64,000 nt of DNA from the NCBI GenBank assembly GCA_017934745.1, contig JAGBIY010000015.1, positions 1-64,000 on the forward strand, given 5' to 3'. Both the position numbers and the translations under genes were made by a program. The notes under the pieces were generated by a model, which was not told where the DNA came from, did not search any database, and saw nothing but the letters and a program-made list of their open reading frames with translations. The number at the start of each line of letters is the position of its first letter. Position 1 is the first letter of the stretch. This DNA is from Treponema sp. GTDB lineage: Bacteria; Spirochaetota; Spirochaetia; Treponematales; Treponemataceae. Shown here piece by piece: positions 9,864-18,563 of the stretch.

Positions 9864-11492
9864 CTACTTCACTATTATGTGCACCCGCTCCCTGCTCGTG
9901 CGCTCGGAGAGCTCGAACGTGCAGCTCGAGCCTGAGACTTCCACCTGCCTGACTACGAAGCCGTAGGGGCCTACGTCCGCTCCGAGCGACTTGTCCACCG
10001 GGCTTACAATCGGAGTGTTCGTTATGGGGTTGAGCGTGTAGTTCTTCTCGTTCACGTCAGCTGTTCCTGTCAGCCGTATGTTGAAGTTCCGGGAATTCAC
10101 GCAGTCGTCCACGTATTCGTTGAAGAGGGTGTCGAAGTCGTACTTTTTGGGCGAGAATGTGTTCACCGCCGCCACAATCGAGTCCTCGTCCACTTTGTTG
10201 TTCGTCATCATCAGGTGCACAAGGTTCACCCCTCCGAAATTCCTCACGAGCCAGCCCCCGAACGAATATGAAGTTCCGTATGCGTATGTCGTCGAAAAGT
10301 CCGTCAGTCCGCTCTTGTAGTAGTTTTTGTGGAAGCTGCCCATGCGCATGACGGACGGAGCCTTGCTTCCCGTGTTCAGCCTTGTGGCGAATATGTCCTC
10401 GGCGAGCATGCTGAGCATTTCGTTGTACCACGCCGACGGCTTCAAGCCCGCCATGTTCTTCACGCTGAAGTGAATCATGTGCTGGAATTCGTGCAGCAGC
10501 GTGCTCGTGGCCAATGCCTTTTCCAAAAAGCTTCCCGACGCGTACCTGTAGTTTATGTAGAAGTATTTTCCGCCGTTCGAGAATTTCGTCGCGGAATTTT
10601 CACTGTAGATGCTTCCGGTGAGGGCCGCCAGCTCGTCTTCCGTCTCGTAGTAGTCCTTAGAGTGGAAGTAGCCGATTGTCGTCGGCTTCGAAATCGAGTA
10701 GACGACGATGTTGACTTTCGTTCCTGTGTCCGCGTGCTTTCTCATGTCTTCGAGCTTGAAGCCGGAATTGTAGATGTAGATTTTGTCGCTTTCCTGCCCG
10801 AATATCGAGCGCATTTCCATGTAGTATTCGTCGAACGTGTCGGCGAGATTCTTGCATGAAACGCTGTCCAGAATCTTGTCGTCCTCTATGCTCCAGATGT
10901 AGCAGTGCTTTCCTTCGTATTCGACCTTCGCTTTTTTCCTGGTGAACTTCGTGAGGGCTTCGTTCGAGTCCACGAAAATGTATTTCTGGCTTCCGACGTG
11001 CGGAGTCTGGCCCATGCTGAAGCTTCCCCCGGCGGCTCTGCCCGAGGCCTTCACGCCAACGTTCGCCGCGTTTATGGGGAACTGCGCGACGTTGGAGAAT
11101 CCGTTGTAGTCCTCAAGCTCCATCTCCGAGTCGCTCATGTCGGCCTGCTTCTTCACGGCTGCCCTGCCTGTGGCCGCGAGACTCGCTATCGTCATCGCCC
11201 TCGCCGTGTTTATCGTCTTCTTCGTGTTGTTCTGGCTTATCACATAGACTGATTTTCCCTTCACGTTGTTCAGCGTGACCGAGCCGACGCCTTCTCCTAT
11301 TGATAGCATCTCCTTCGCCTTCGATATGGTGAAGGTCTCGCTTTTTGTGTTCGGAATCAATTCGTCGAGGGTGGAGTCTTCGCTTTCCTCGTATTCATAA
11401 GTCATCTCCACATCGTTTGATTCTCCGATGTCCGTGGCGCAGCCGGCAAGAAAAAGAGCGGCTGCGATTAGAAAAAAAGAAAATCGTCTCAT
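9864..11492 (-). CDS. M30 (hyicolysin-like) zinc metallopeptidase lipoprotein
   Basis: The 542-residue protein begins with a lipoprotein signal peptide whose lipobox LAGC places the acylated cysteine at 18, so it is membrane-anchored and exported. The zinc motif HEFQH at 334-338, followed by WYNEMLSMLAEDIF near 355-368 with acidic third-ligand candidates, matches the M30 peptidase family, which is well represented in treponemes. Upstream, residues 20-320 are mostly beta-rich and not assigned. Its substrate is unknown; degradation of host or environmental protein is an inference. A good promoter ends 7 nt before the ATG and there is no Shine-Dalgarno sequence, which suggests a leaderless transcript. 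Confidence 0.8.
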   Translation of the reverse strand: MRRFSFFLIAAALFLAGCATDIGESNDVEMTYEYEESEDSTLDELIPNTKSETFTISKAKEMLSIGEGVGSVTLNNVKGKSVYVISQNNTKKTINTARAMTIASLAATGRAAVKKQADMSDSEMELEDYNGFSNVAQFPINAANVGVKASGRAAGGSFSMGQTPHVGSQKYIFVDSNEALTKFTRKKAKVEYEGKHCYIWSIEDDKILDSVSCKNLADTFDEYYMEMRSIFGQESDKIYIYNSGFKLEDMRKHADTGTKVNIVVYSISKPTTIGYFHSKDYYETEDELAALTGSIYSENSATKFSNGGKYFYINYRYASGSFLEKALATSTLLHEFQHMIHFSVKNMAGLKPSAWYNEMLSMLAEDIFATRLNTGSKAPSVMRMGSFHKNYYKSGLTDFSTTYAYGTSYSFGGWLVRNFGGVNLVHLMMTNNKVDEDSIVAAVNTFSPKKYDFDTLFNEYVDDCVNSRNFNIRLTGTADVNEKNYTLNPITNTPIVSPVDKSLGADVGPYGFVVRQVEVSGSSCTFELSERTSRERVHIIVK

Positions 11493-11499
11493 GTTCCGA

Positions 11500-11527
11500 A
11501 TTTTAAGGTGATTTTTTCAAGTGTCAA
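11500..11527 (-). promoter_or_regulatory. Promoter of the M30 peptidase gene
   Basis: On the minus strand, a perfect TTGACA (11527-11522), a 16-nt spacer and TAAAAT (11505-11500) form a near-consensus sigma-70 promoter. The -10 ends only 7 nt before the ATG, so the start site falls on the initiation codon. Confidence 0.7.
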
Positions 11528-11610
11528 GAATTTTTTAGGAACGTTACAGGCGCGTAAATTTTTTGCATGGAAACTGAAAAAAGCGATTTTTTCAAGAAAC
11601 AGAAATTTAT

Positions 11611-11639
11611 TTGATTTAGCGGGTTTTAAGTCTTAAAAT
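11611..11639 (+). promoter_or_regulatory. Promoter of the phosphofructokinase gene
   Basis: TTGATT, a 17-nt spacer and TAAAAT give a good sigma-70 promoter. The predicted start near 11646 leaves a leader of about 36 nt carrying an AGAGAGG ribosome site. Confidence 0.6.
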
Positions 11640-11681
11640 TATTAGTGCAACTTTATTTTTAGAGCAATAGAGAGGTTTTCA

Positions 11682-13040
11682 ATGTCGGATACAGTAGATT
11701 TCACAATCGAGCAGCTTGGAGAGTGCAAAGTTCCGTCTCCAATCGAGCTTTCTAAGAAGCATGGAGAATTCAGGGCGAACTATGTGAAGGATTCTTCTTT
11801 TGTCAGGAACAAGGTCAACGTTTTCGAGGACAACTACAGGGACAACGATTTGACTTCGGCGAACCTTCTGCAGAAGGCGGGACCGAGGGAATTCATCTAT
11901 TTCAATCCCGCGCACGTCACTGCCGGAATCTGCACTTGCGGAGGACTCTGCCCTGGCTTGAACGATGTGATACGCGCAATCGTGCGCTGTCTGTACAACA
12001 GGTACGGGGTCAAGAAAATCAAGGGGTTCAGGTTCGGATTCAAGGGCTTCTTCGCGGACAGCGGATACGACACTGTGGATTTGACGCCGAACATCGTCGA
12101 CGACATCCACAAAATCGGAGGCTCGTTCCTCGGCACTTCGCGCGGCGGCGGAAACCGCGTGTCGGACATCGTGGACTGTGTTGAGAGCTTGAGCATCAAC
12201 ATGCTCTTCATCATCGGCGGCGACGGAACCCAGAGGGGGGCTTTGGACATCGCAAACGAGGTGGAGAGGCGCGGCTTGAAGGTCGCCGTCGTGGGAATCC
12301 CGAAGACCGTGGACAACGATTTGGTTCTCATCGACCGCTCGTTCGGATTCGAGACTGCCGTTCAGAGGGCGAAGGAGGCTGTCGCCGCAATCCACATGGA
12401 GGCCCATTCACAGGTGAACGGAATCGGTCTCGTGAAGCTCATGGGGCGCGAGTCCGGCTTCATCGCCACCGCCACTGCCTTGGCGAGCCACGAGACGAAT
12501 TTCTGCCTCATTCCAGAGGTTCCTTTCGATATGGACGGCCCGAACGGCTTCCTCTCTCATCTTGAGGCGAGAATCAAAAGGAGCCACCACGCTGTCGTAA
12601 TCGTCGCCGAGGGTGCTGGCCAGGAGCTTTTGCAGGCCACGAACGAAAAGGACGCTTCCGGCAACAAGAAGCTTTCGGACATCGGAATCTACTTGAAGGA
12701 CAAGATAAACGAGTACTTCGACAAGAAGGGAATCCACACGAACCTGAAGTATGTCGACCCGAGCTACCAGGTGCGCGCTTCCGTCACAACGGCGAACGAC
12801 TCAATCTACTGCGAGCGTCTTGGAAACAACGCCGTCCACGCTGCCATGGCGGGAAAGACCAAGTGCGTCGTCGGTCTCGTCCACGACAAGTTCGTCTACA
12901 TTCCGATAACCGAGGTCACAAGGAAGAGGAACATCGTCGACCCAGAGGGGGCTTTGTGGAGGGACGCGCTCGACGCCACCGGCCAGCCGATTTTGATGGT
13001 GAACAACATCTCTACCCTGCTTGAGAGGATGCAGAAGTAG
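11682..13040 (+). CDS. pfkA: 6-phosphofructokinase, atypical group X (probably ATP-dependent)
   Basis: This enzyme phosphorylates fructose 6-phosphate to fructose 1,6-bisphosphate in glycolysis. The 452-residue protein has GGLCPGLN at 87-94, GGDGTQRGA from 179, PKTVDND at 207-213 and the substrate motif MGRESGF. Homologues are often labelled PPi-dependent (pfp). PPi enzymes normally carry Asp at the second glycine of GGDG and Lys in PKTxDND. Here G182 is paired with K208, the combination in trypanosome and plant-type ATP enzymes of the same clade, whose GGDGTQRGA stretch is near identical. ATP use is therefore favoured but not proven. The gene has its own promoter and terminator, so it is monocistronic. 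Confidence 0.93.
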   Translation: MSDTVDFTIEQLGECKVPSPIELSKKHGEFRANYVKDSSFVRNKVNVFEDNYRDNDLTSANLLQKAGPREFIYFNPAHVTAGICTCGGLCPGLNDVIRAIVRCLYNRYGVKKIKGFRFGFKGFFADSGYDTVDLTPNIVDDIHKIGGSFLGTSRGGGNRVSDIVDCVESLSINMLFIIGGDGTQRGALDIANEVERRGLKVAVVGIPKTVDNDLVLIDRSFGFETAVQRAKEAVAAIHMEAHSQVNGIGLVKLMGRESGFIATATALASHETNFCLIPEVPFDMDGPNGFLSHLEARIKRSHHAVVIVAEGAGQELLQATNEKDASGNKKLSDIGIYLKDKINEYFDKKGIHTNLKYVDPSYQVRASVTTANDSIYCERLGNNAVHAAMAGKTKCVVGLVHDKFVYIPITEVTRKRNIVDPEGALWRDALDATGQPILMVNNISTLLERMQK

Positions 13041-13070
13041 TTTTTCTGGACAGTGCTCTCGAAAAAGATA

Positions 13071-13109
13071 GGCTCCGCCTTGCGTGTTTCAGCTTGGCGG
13101 AGCCTTTTT
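13071..13109 (+). terminator. Terminator of the phosphofructokinase gene
   Basis: GGCTCCGCC (13071-13079) pairs perfectly with GGCGGAGCC (13096-13104), followed by TTTTT. It lies 30 nt after the stop, between pfkA and the convergent ppk. Confidence 0.92.
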
Positions 13110-13145
13110 CGTCGGTCTTTGCGATGACGAAGTTTCAGAAGAGGG

Positions 13146-15272
13146 CTATTTTCTTCTGACTACGAATTCCGCTCCCGCATTCTTCGCCGTCTCGTTCTTC
13201 TTCTTCGATGTCTCGTACATCCTCTCCTGCGCCGAGATCCATTCGCCGGCTCCTTCCCGGTATCTTATCCATGTCCCGTCGCTGTTCAGTATGCTTGAGT
13301 GAGTGTTGTCGTCGAAGTACGACATCAGGTTCGACTTCAGTTCGTTGAAGCAGCTCTTGTCCGTGATGGGGAATAGAAGCTCCACGCGCCTGTCGAGGTT
13401 TCTGGGCATCCAGTCCGCGCTGCTCAGGTAGATTTCCTCGTTGCCTGAATTCTTGAAATAGATGATTCTTGAGTGTTCCAGGTACCGTCCGACTATCGAA
13501 ACTACCTTTATGTTTTCGCTCTGCCCTTCCACGTTCGGGACGAGCTGGCAGATTCCACGCACGTTGAGCATGACCTTCACGCCCTTCCTGCTGGCCTCGT
13601 AGAGCGCCTCGATAATCTCTTCATGGCCGAGAGCGTTCATCTTCGCCACTATCATTCCGGGATTTTCCGGAGTGGAGTTCTCGGCTTCCCTTTTTATGAG
13701 CGACAGAAGCCTGCTCTTGAGGTTTATCGGAGCTATCGCGATTTTCGACATCGTTTGGATCGCCGAATATCCCGAAATCATGTTGAAGAAGAGAGTCACG
13801 TCGTTCGCTATGTCTGCGTTCGCGGTGAGGAGCGCAACGTCCGAGTATGTCTTGGCCGTCTTTGAGTTGTAGTTTCCTGTGCTCAGGTGGACGTACCGCC
13901 GTATTCCGTCGGTCTCCTTCCTCACTATCATCATGGCCTTGCCGTGGACTTTGAGGTTGACGATTCCGTAGATGACGATTGCGCCCGCCTTCTCAAGCTG
14001 GCTCGCCCACGAGATGTTCCTCTGCTCGTCGAACCTTGCCTTCAGCTCAACGAAGACCGTCACCTGCTTTCCGTTCCTCGCCGCGCGTATGAGTGACTTG
14101 ACGATTTCCGAATTCTTCTCCGTCCTGTAGAGCGTCATCTTTATAGCCAGCGTCTTCCCGTCCTCGCTTGCTTCTCCCAGAAGCTTGACGACCGGCTCGA
14201 ACGATTCGTATGGAAGGTTCAGGAGCCTGTCCCGCTCTTTGATGCTCTCCCATATCGACTTCTCCGATTTCTTTAGCGGGTTGAAATTCTTCCACGGCGG
14301 GAAGAAGAGCTTCTTCGCCGAATTGAGCGATGATGTGGAATAGGCGAATGTCGAGTTGTCGCAGATGTCAAGAAGGCATTCCGGCCTGAGCATCATCGGT
14401 TCCTTCTCCGTCTCGTAAATGTCGCCGTCCGTGAGTTCTAGGTTCGTTTTGAGGAATTCCGTGAGTTTCTTGTTTCCACCGGCTACCATCAGCCTGACCG
14501 CGAACGAGCTTTGCCGTGAGGCTATGACTTCCTCCATCGCGCCGACGAAATCTCCGGACTCCTCGTCGACGTTGGAGTCCGCGTCCCTGTCTATCGAGAA
14601 GAGAATCGAGCCGTCCACCGAAAAACCCGGGAACAGCTTGGTGCCGAATTTGAGGACTATGTCGTCCAGAAGCGTGAACGTCCTTTCGTTGGTTTTGGAC
14701 TCGTTCGGAATCCACACTATCCTGTCCAGCCCCTTGGGAATCTGCACGAACGCTATGAAATTCTTGGCGGAGAGGGGGATGCTCGTGTGTATTCCCTCTA
14801 TCACGGAAAGCTCGAACGCCGCGAAAATCTCTTTTCCGGGAATGTGCGGAAAATCGGAATCCGTCCTGAGCGGGGTCAGAAGCGGAAAAATCTCCTTCTG
14901 GAAAAGATTCTGCACGAACGCTTCCTGCGCTTCAGAAAAGTCCGCCTCTTTTACGTAGGTGACTCCGTTCTCCGAAAGTTCTTCGAGCGCGCTTTTGAGT
15001 TCCAGTCCCTGCGCCTTCATTATCTCGTGGCTTCTTTCGCTTATCCGCCTGAGCACCTCGCTGAGCTTTTCCCCCGAGATGTCGATGTCGTCCGATATCG
15101 CCGACTGCCGCTTTAATGACGCCACCCGAACCTGGAAAAACTCCGCGAAATTCGTTCCGACTATCGAGAGGAATTTTATGCGCTCCAGGAGGGGATTGTC
15201 CTTTCTCGTTCCCTCGTCAAGAATGCGCGCGTTGAATTCGACCCATGAGAGGTCCCTGTTGAAGTATCTCAT
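13146..15272 (-). CDS. ppk: Polyphosphate kinase 1
   Basis: PPK1 reversibly makes polyphosphate from ATP and is usually membrane-associated. The 708-residue length is standard. The N-terminal signature YFNRDLSWVEFNARIL is present. The autophosphorylated histidine lies in KVHGK (H443). The second catalytic histidine lies in YVHLSTGNYN (H462), exactly 19 residues later as in E. coli (435 and 454). A third conserved histidine is H600 in LEHSRIIYF. All catalytic residues are intact. It starts 20 nt after the ppx stop, so the order ppx-ppk forms one operon, the reverse of the E. coli ppk-ppx order. Together they would set polyphosphate and (p)ppGpp-related stress balance. The ribosome site is weak, consistent with translational coupling. 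Confidence 0.97.
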   Translation of the reverse strand: MRYFNRDLSWVEFNARILDEGTRKDNPLLERIKFLSIVGTNFAEFFQVRVASLKRQSAISDDIDISGEKLSEVLRRISERSHEIMKAQGLELKSALEELSENGVTYVKEADFSEAQEAFVQNLFQKEIFPLLTPLRTDSDFPHIPGKEIFAAFELSVIEGIHTSIPLSAKNFIAFVQIPKGLDRIVWIPNESKTNERTFTLLDDIVLKFGTKLFPGFSVDGSILFSIDRDADSNVDEESGDFVGAMEEVIASRQSSFAVRLMVAGGNKKLTEFLKTNLELTDGDIYETEKEPMMLRPECLLDICDNSTFAYSTSSLNSAKKLFFPPWKNFNPLKKSEKSIWESIKERDRLLNLPYESFEPVVKLLGEASEDGKTLAIKMTLYRTEKNSEIVKSLIRAARNGKQVTVFVELKARFDEQRNISWASQLEKAGAIVIYGIVNLKVHGKAMMIVRKETDGIRRYVHLSTGNYNSKTAKTYSDVALLTANADIANDVTLFFNMISGYSAIQTMSKIAIAPINLKSRLLSLIKREAENSTPENPGMIVAKMNALGHEEIIEALYEASRKGVKVMLNVRGICQLVPNVEGQSENIKVVSIVGRYLEHSRIIYFKNSGNEEIYLSSADWMPRNLDRRVELLFPITDKSCFNELKSNLMSYFDDNTHSSILNSDGTWIRYREGAGEWISAQERMYETSKKKNETAKNAGAEFVVRRK

Positions 15273-15292
15273 CTTCTTTTTCCCCTTTTTTG

Positions 15293-16843
15293 TCAGTTGA
15301 GCAGAACCTTGTAGCCGAAGACGCTTTCGAACAAGTCCGACTTTTCGGCTATCGCTATCTTTTCGAGGACGTTGTTGTGCGTTCCGTCCGTTATTATCGT
15401 CATCGTGTCCTTCGTGAAGGAGAGCTTGAACTCCTCTATGCGCTGCGTGTGCGCCCTGTCGAGGGAGTCCGCGATTTTCAGTATGGCCGTCAGCTTGAGA
15501 ATCGCCAGCCGCATCGTCCTTGAGAGCGAGAGGAAGTGCCTGTCGCTCTTCATCGACTTTCCGCCCCTGTGGTAAAGCGATATCTCCGCCACAATCTCAA
15601 TGTCGTCCTTGTTCAGCCCGAAAATCTCCGAGTGCTCGATTATGTACTTCGAGTGCTCGTTGTGGTCGCTCGCCCGTATGAATGTGCCGATGTCGTGCAG
15701 GAGCGCGGCTATCTCCAGAAGCGTCCTGGAGTCGTTCCCGGAATTCTCGAACGCCCCCTCAAGCCCCAGTTCGTCCTTTAGCGAGTCGAAGAATTTCAGG
15801 CTCATCTTCCTCACGTAGTCCGCGTGCCTTTCGTCTCCGTGGTATTTTCTCAGGAGGTTCCTCGCGCTCGCCAGTATCTGCGGGTGGAATTCCTTCCTGA
15901 CGTTCTTGATGTCCTGGTGGGAGATGAAGATTCCCTCCCTGAGCGAAGTCTCCGGCACGAGTATCGTTTTCGCGCTGGTGAGGCGCAGGAAGAGCTGGAA
16001 GACCAGCAGGTTCAGGTGCAGGGATTCCGCCTCGTTGTAGGAGATTTTGAACCTCGCGGTGATTTCCTCCGCCGAGTAGTCCTGGATTTCGTCCACGAAC
16101 GAGTCGAACGCGTCCCTCTCGATTTCCCAGAGAAAAGCCGATATCGGCTTTCCGGCGAAGAGCGCGGCCAATTTCATGTCGTTCCCCAGCGCGAGGAACT
16201 GGCTGACTTTCTCAAGGTACAGTTCGTTGTCGAGGGAGCCTTTCGTGTTGTTGATGTATTCGGTGACGTACCGTTTCGCGTCCAGCATGGACCCCATGTT
16301 CCTTATCTGCTGCTCGATGATTACCGTTCCGAGCCTCATGCTGTGCGCTCCGACTATTTTTCCGTCCTCAAGGAGCATTATCTCCGTGGAGCCTCCGCCG
16401 ACTTCTAGGATTATGGAATTGTCCCTCTCGATGTCGCCCTTGATTTTTCCCGCCTCGCCTTTCAGGCACTCGCTCACCGCCAGGAACATGAGCCTGTTCT
16501 CCTCGATTCCGTCTATGACCTTCACGCGGAATCCCGTCTTGACCGTTATCCTGTCCAGCACCGAATCCCTGTTCTCGGCCTCCCTGAACGCGCTCGTGGC
16601 CACGACGGCGGTTTCCTCCACCGGTATCTGCCATGAAGAGAGCTGCTCCTTGTAGAGGTTGAGTATCGAGAGGCACTGCAGAAGCGTCGTCCTGGATATG
16701 GAGCCTGAGGTGAAGACGTCCCTTCCAAGAGAGACCGGCTTTTCAGAGCGGTCGAGGATGTTCCTTTTTCCGTTGCCGATTTCCTCCGCCACGAGAAGCC
16801 GTATGCCTGTCGAGCCGATTTCGATTGCCGCTTCTAGTCTCAT
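15293..16843 (-). CDS. ppx: Ppx/GppA exopolyphosphatase with C-terminal HD domain
   Basis: The 516-residue protein has an actin-like ASKHA phosphatase fold with IEIGSTGIRLLVAE at the N-terminus and the phosphate loop EVGGGSTEI around 148-155. An HD-type module follows, with LLHDIGTF (HD at 383-384) and a second histidine cluster near 394-397. The family removes terminal phosphates from polyphosphate or the 5' phosphate of pppGpp, and the sequence does not decide which. The ATG at 16843 is chosen because AGGAGG lies 7 nt upstream; an in-frame start at 16924 lies in the leader hairpin region and lacks a site. Its product probably opposes PPK1, encoded 20 nt downstream. Confidence 0.93.
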   Translation of the reverse strand: MRLEAAIEIGSTGIRLLVAEEIGNGKRNILDRSEKPVSLGRDVFTSGSISRTTLLQCLSILNLYKEQLSSWQIPVEETAVVATSAFREAENRDSVLDRITVKTGFRVKVIDGIEENRLMFLAVSECLKGEAGKIKGDIERDNSIILEVGGGSTEIMLLEDGKIVGAHSMRLGTVIIEQQIRNMGSMLDAKRYVTEYINNTKGSLDNELYLEKVSQFLALGNDMKLAALFAGKPISAFLWEIERDAFDSFVDEIQDYSAEEITARFKISYNEAESLHLNLLVFQLFLRLTSAKTILVPETSLREGIFISHQDIKNVRKEFHPQILASARNLLRKYHGDERHADYVRKMSLKFFDSLKDELGLEGAFENSGNDSRTLLEIAALLHDIGTFIRASDHNEHSKYIIEHSEIFGLNKDDIEIVAEISLYHRGGKSMKSDRHFLSLSRTMRLAILKLTAILKIADSLDRAHTQRIEEFKLSFTKDTMTIITDGTHNNVLEKIAIAEKSDLFESVFGYKVLLN

Positions 16844-16891
16844 CCTCAAACCTCCTGCTTTCCTCCGCGGAAAAGCGCTCCCAAAACAAAA

Positions 16892-16918
16892 GCTACCACA
16901 GAGGTTCAATGTGGTAGC
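16892..16918 (-). terminator. Hairpin in the ppx leader, second terminator candidate
   Basis: GCTACCAC and GTGGTAGC form a perfect 8-bp stem with an 11-nt loop. On the minus strand it is followed by TTTTGTTTT. It could be a back-up terminator for the glycosidase gene or a regulatory hairpin for ppx. Confidence 0.55.
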
Positions 16919-16940
16919 GGACAAGGAGAAATATGATATG

Positions 16941-16990
16941 AAAAAAGGCGTTCAAAAACTGCCAACGGCAACTTTTGAAACCTCAACGCC
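16941..16990 (-). terminator. Terminator of the MGH1-like glycosidase gene
   Basis: A nested inverted repeat has an outer AACGCC/GGCGTT pair and inner CAAAA and TGCC stems. It ends in six T on the minus strand, starting 12 nt after the glycosidase stop codon. Confidence 0.75.
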
Positions 16991-17002
16991 GTGTTTGCCT
17001 TG

Positions 17003-18472
17003 TTAGAGCTTGTCGATGAGCATCGAGCACTTGCCCGACGGAATTGGAAGCGTCTTCTTCTTCTTGTCGATGATGTTTATCGTGAAGTAGTAGAGCTTCT
17101 CGCTTTCCATCTGCACTTCCCAGCCTCTCGGACTCTTGTTGCTCAGAATCGTTATGAGGTTCCTCTTGAGCGAGAGCTTTTCGATGCCCATTATCTCAAG
17201 GTTCGGGATTATCCAGTCGACCGTCTTCCTCGGAAGGCTTATCTCAAGCCCGATGACGTTCTCTATCATCAATGCGATTGTGGAGAGGCCTATCGTTATG
17301 ATGTGGTGCTTCTTCGGATAGTTCGGATCCAGCTCCCCGTTCGGAAGCTTGACCTTCGCCACGCCCTCCTTGCACGGAAGGTACGACTCGTAGAGGTCGC
17401 CCTTGCTTCCGTCGGCGGGGGAGAGGGCTTCGAGTATGAAGTAGAGGTGCCTGATTGCGCACTCCCTCGCGAGCGAGTATCTCTGGTACTTCTCAAGCCC
17501 CTTTATGACCATGAAGTTGAATTTCGGGAAGACTCCGCCCTTGAATCCGTCGCCGTCCTCGCTGAAATCCGGGTGGTCCCTGCTCAATGTCGGGAACGGG
17601 TGGTCTGTTCCGAACGTGTCAGGGTTCGACAGGTGGGCGATGAGGGCGTCCGCCTTGTCCACGGCAGGAATCTCGGCCAGAAGCGGCCAGAAACCCGCGA
17701 TTGTCTTTGCCGAAAGTTTCTTCTCGTCCTTGTCGAGGTCGTAGTAGAATCCGGTCTCGCCGTCCCACATGAGGTTGTTGATTCTCGTCTTGAGGCTGAA
17801 ATAGTTCTTCTTGAACTGGAAGCTCAGTTCCTTGTCGTTCAGGATGTCGCCGAGCGAGCTCATGTTGAGCGAATTTATCGCCATCGCCGTGTTGAAGTCG
17901 ACCGGGTAGTATGTTCCGTCCCTCGGCGAGTTGTACATCGTCGACGACTGGAACGGAGCCGCGTAGAGCCCGTTCGGCTGCTTGAACGTCTCGTCTATCC
18001 AGGTCATGTACTTCTGGAGCACCGGCATTATCTCTTTCACGCGCCTTTTGTTCGCCGATTTGTGGTAGAGGTTGAATTCCGCCCACGCGAAAAGCGGTAT
18101 TCCGATTCCTTCAGGGTTCGACTCGTCGAGGACGGCCTTTCCGGTCTTCAAGTCGTATTTCCAGCGGATTGCGCCGTTCTCTTCCTGTTTTGAGTAGAAA
18201 TAGTCGAGGTTTTGGCTGGCCTCATAGTTCTTGTTCGAATAGACGAGGAAAAAAGTCGAGAAAATCGACTCGAACTGGTCGATTATGTATTTTCCAGGTT
18301 CGTTCGGATTCAAATGGATGAAATATCCGTCTTTTGAAACTTCGTCAGTCTTTGGATCAATCCATGAATTGGCAGTCCAATTCCAAGTCTTGTCGTAAAT
18401 GTCTACAAAATCCTGATCATAAAAATGGATTTTAGGAAAATCTTTCTTGTTCACAAAAACTCCAAGCCGCAT
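17003..18472 (-). CDS. MGH1-like (GH63/GH37 clan) glycoside hydrolase-like protein
   Basis: The 489-residue protein has the repeated helical-hairpin pattern of an (alpha/alpha)6 barrel. Motifs recalling trehalase and mannosyl-oligosaccharide glucosidase relatives include NPEGIGIPLFAWAEF, GFWPLLAEIP and DTFGTDHPFPTLSRDHPDF. There is no signal peptide, so it is probably cytoplasmic, acting on imported oligosaccharides. The YWRGPVW-type motif usually found before the catalytic base is replaced by GGVFPKFNFMVIKGL, so activity and specificity are uncertain. The start is ambiguous. The ATG at 18472 lacks a ribosome site, while an in-frame GTG at 18454 follows TTGGAG by 5 nt. A promoter lies at 18499-18527. 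Confidence 0.6.
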   Translation of the reverse strand: MRLGVFVNKKDFPKIHFYDQDFVDIYDKTWNWTANSWIDPKTDEVSKDGYFIHLNPNEPGKYIIDQFESIFSTFFLVYSNKNYEASQNLDYFYSKQEENGAIRWKYDLKTGKAVLDESNPEGIGIPLFAWAEFNLYHKSANKRRVKEIMPVLQKYMTWIDETFKQPNGLYAAPFQSSTMYNSPRDGTYYPVDFNTAMAINSLNMSSLGDILNDKELSFQFKKNYFSLKTRINNLMWDGETGFYYDLDKDEKKLSAKTIAGFWPLLAEIPAVDKADALIAHLSNPDTFGTDHPFPTLSRDHPDFSEDGDGFKGGVFPKFNFMVIKGLEKYQRYSLARECAIRHLYFILEALSPADGSKGDLYESYLPCKEGVAKVKLPNGELDPNYPKKHHIITIGLSTIALMIENVIGLEISLPRKTVDWIIPNLEIMGIEKLSLKRNLITILSNKSPRGWEVQMESEKLYYFTINIIDKKKKTLPIPSGKCSMLIDKL

Positions 18473-18498
18473 GAGGGAATCAAATGCGACTTGCTTGA

Positions 18499-18527
18499 GT
18501 ATATCATAGAATTCTTGATTTTTACAA
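18499..18527 (-). promoter_or_regulatory. Promoter of the MGH1-like gene
   Basis: TTGTAA, a 17-nt spacer and TATACT on the minus strand place the start near 18492, about 20 nt before the ATG at 18472. Confidence 0.5.
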
Positions 18528-18563
18528 AAATAAATTAAAAAATTAGGACTTCCTCGGTTCCTC

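Noticed and set aside
11682..13040. Naming this enzyme as PPi-dependent pfp
   Set aside because: The aspartate that marks PPi enzymes is glycine here (G182), so the PPi label is not supported by sequence.
16991..18193. 400-codon open frame on the plus strand opposite the MGH1-like gene
   Set aside because: It is an antisense shadow of a C/G-ending codon gene: low-complexity, Arg/Val/Leu-rich, no ribosome site and no family pattern.
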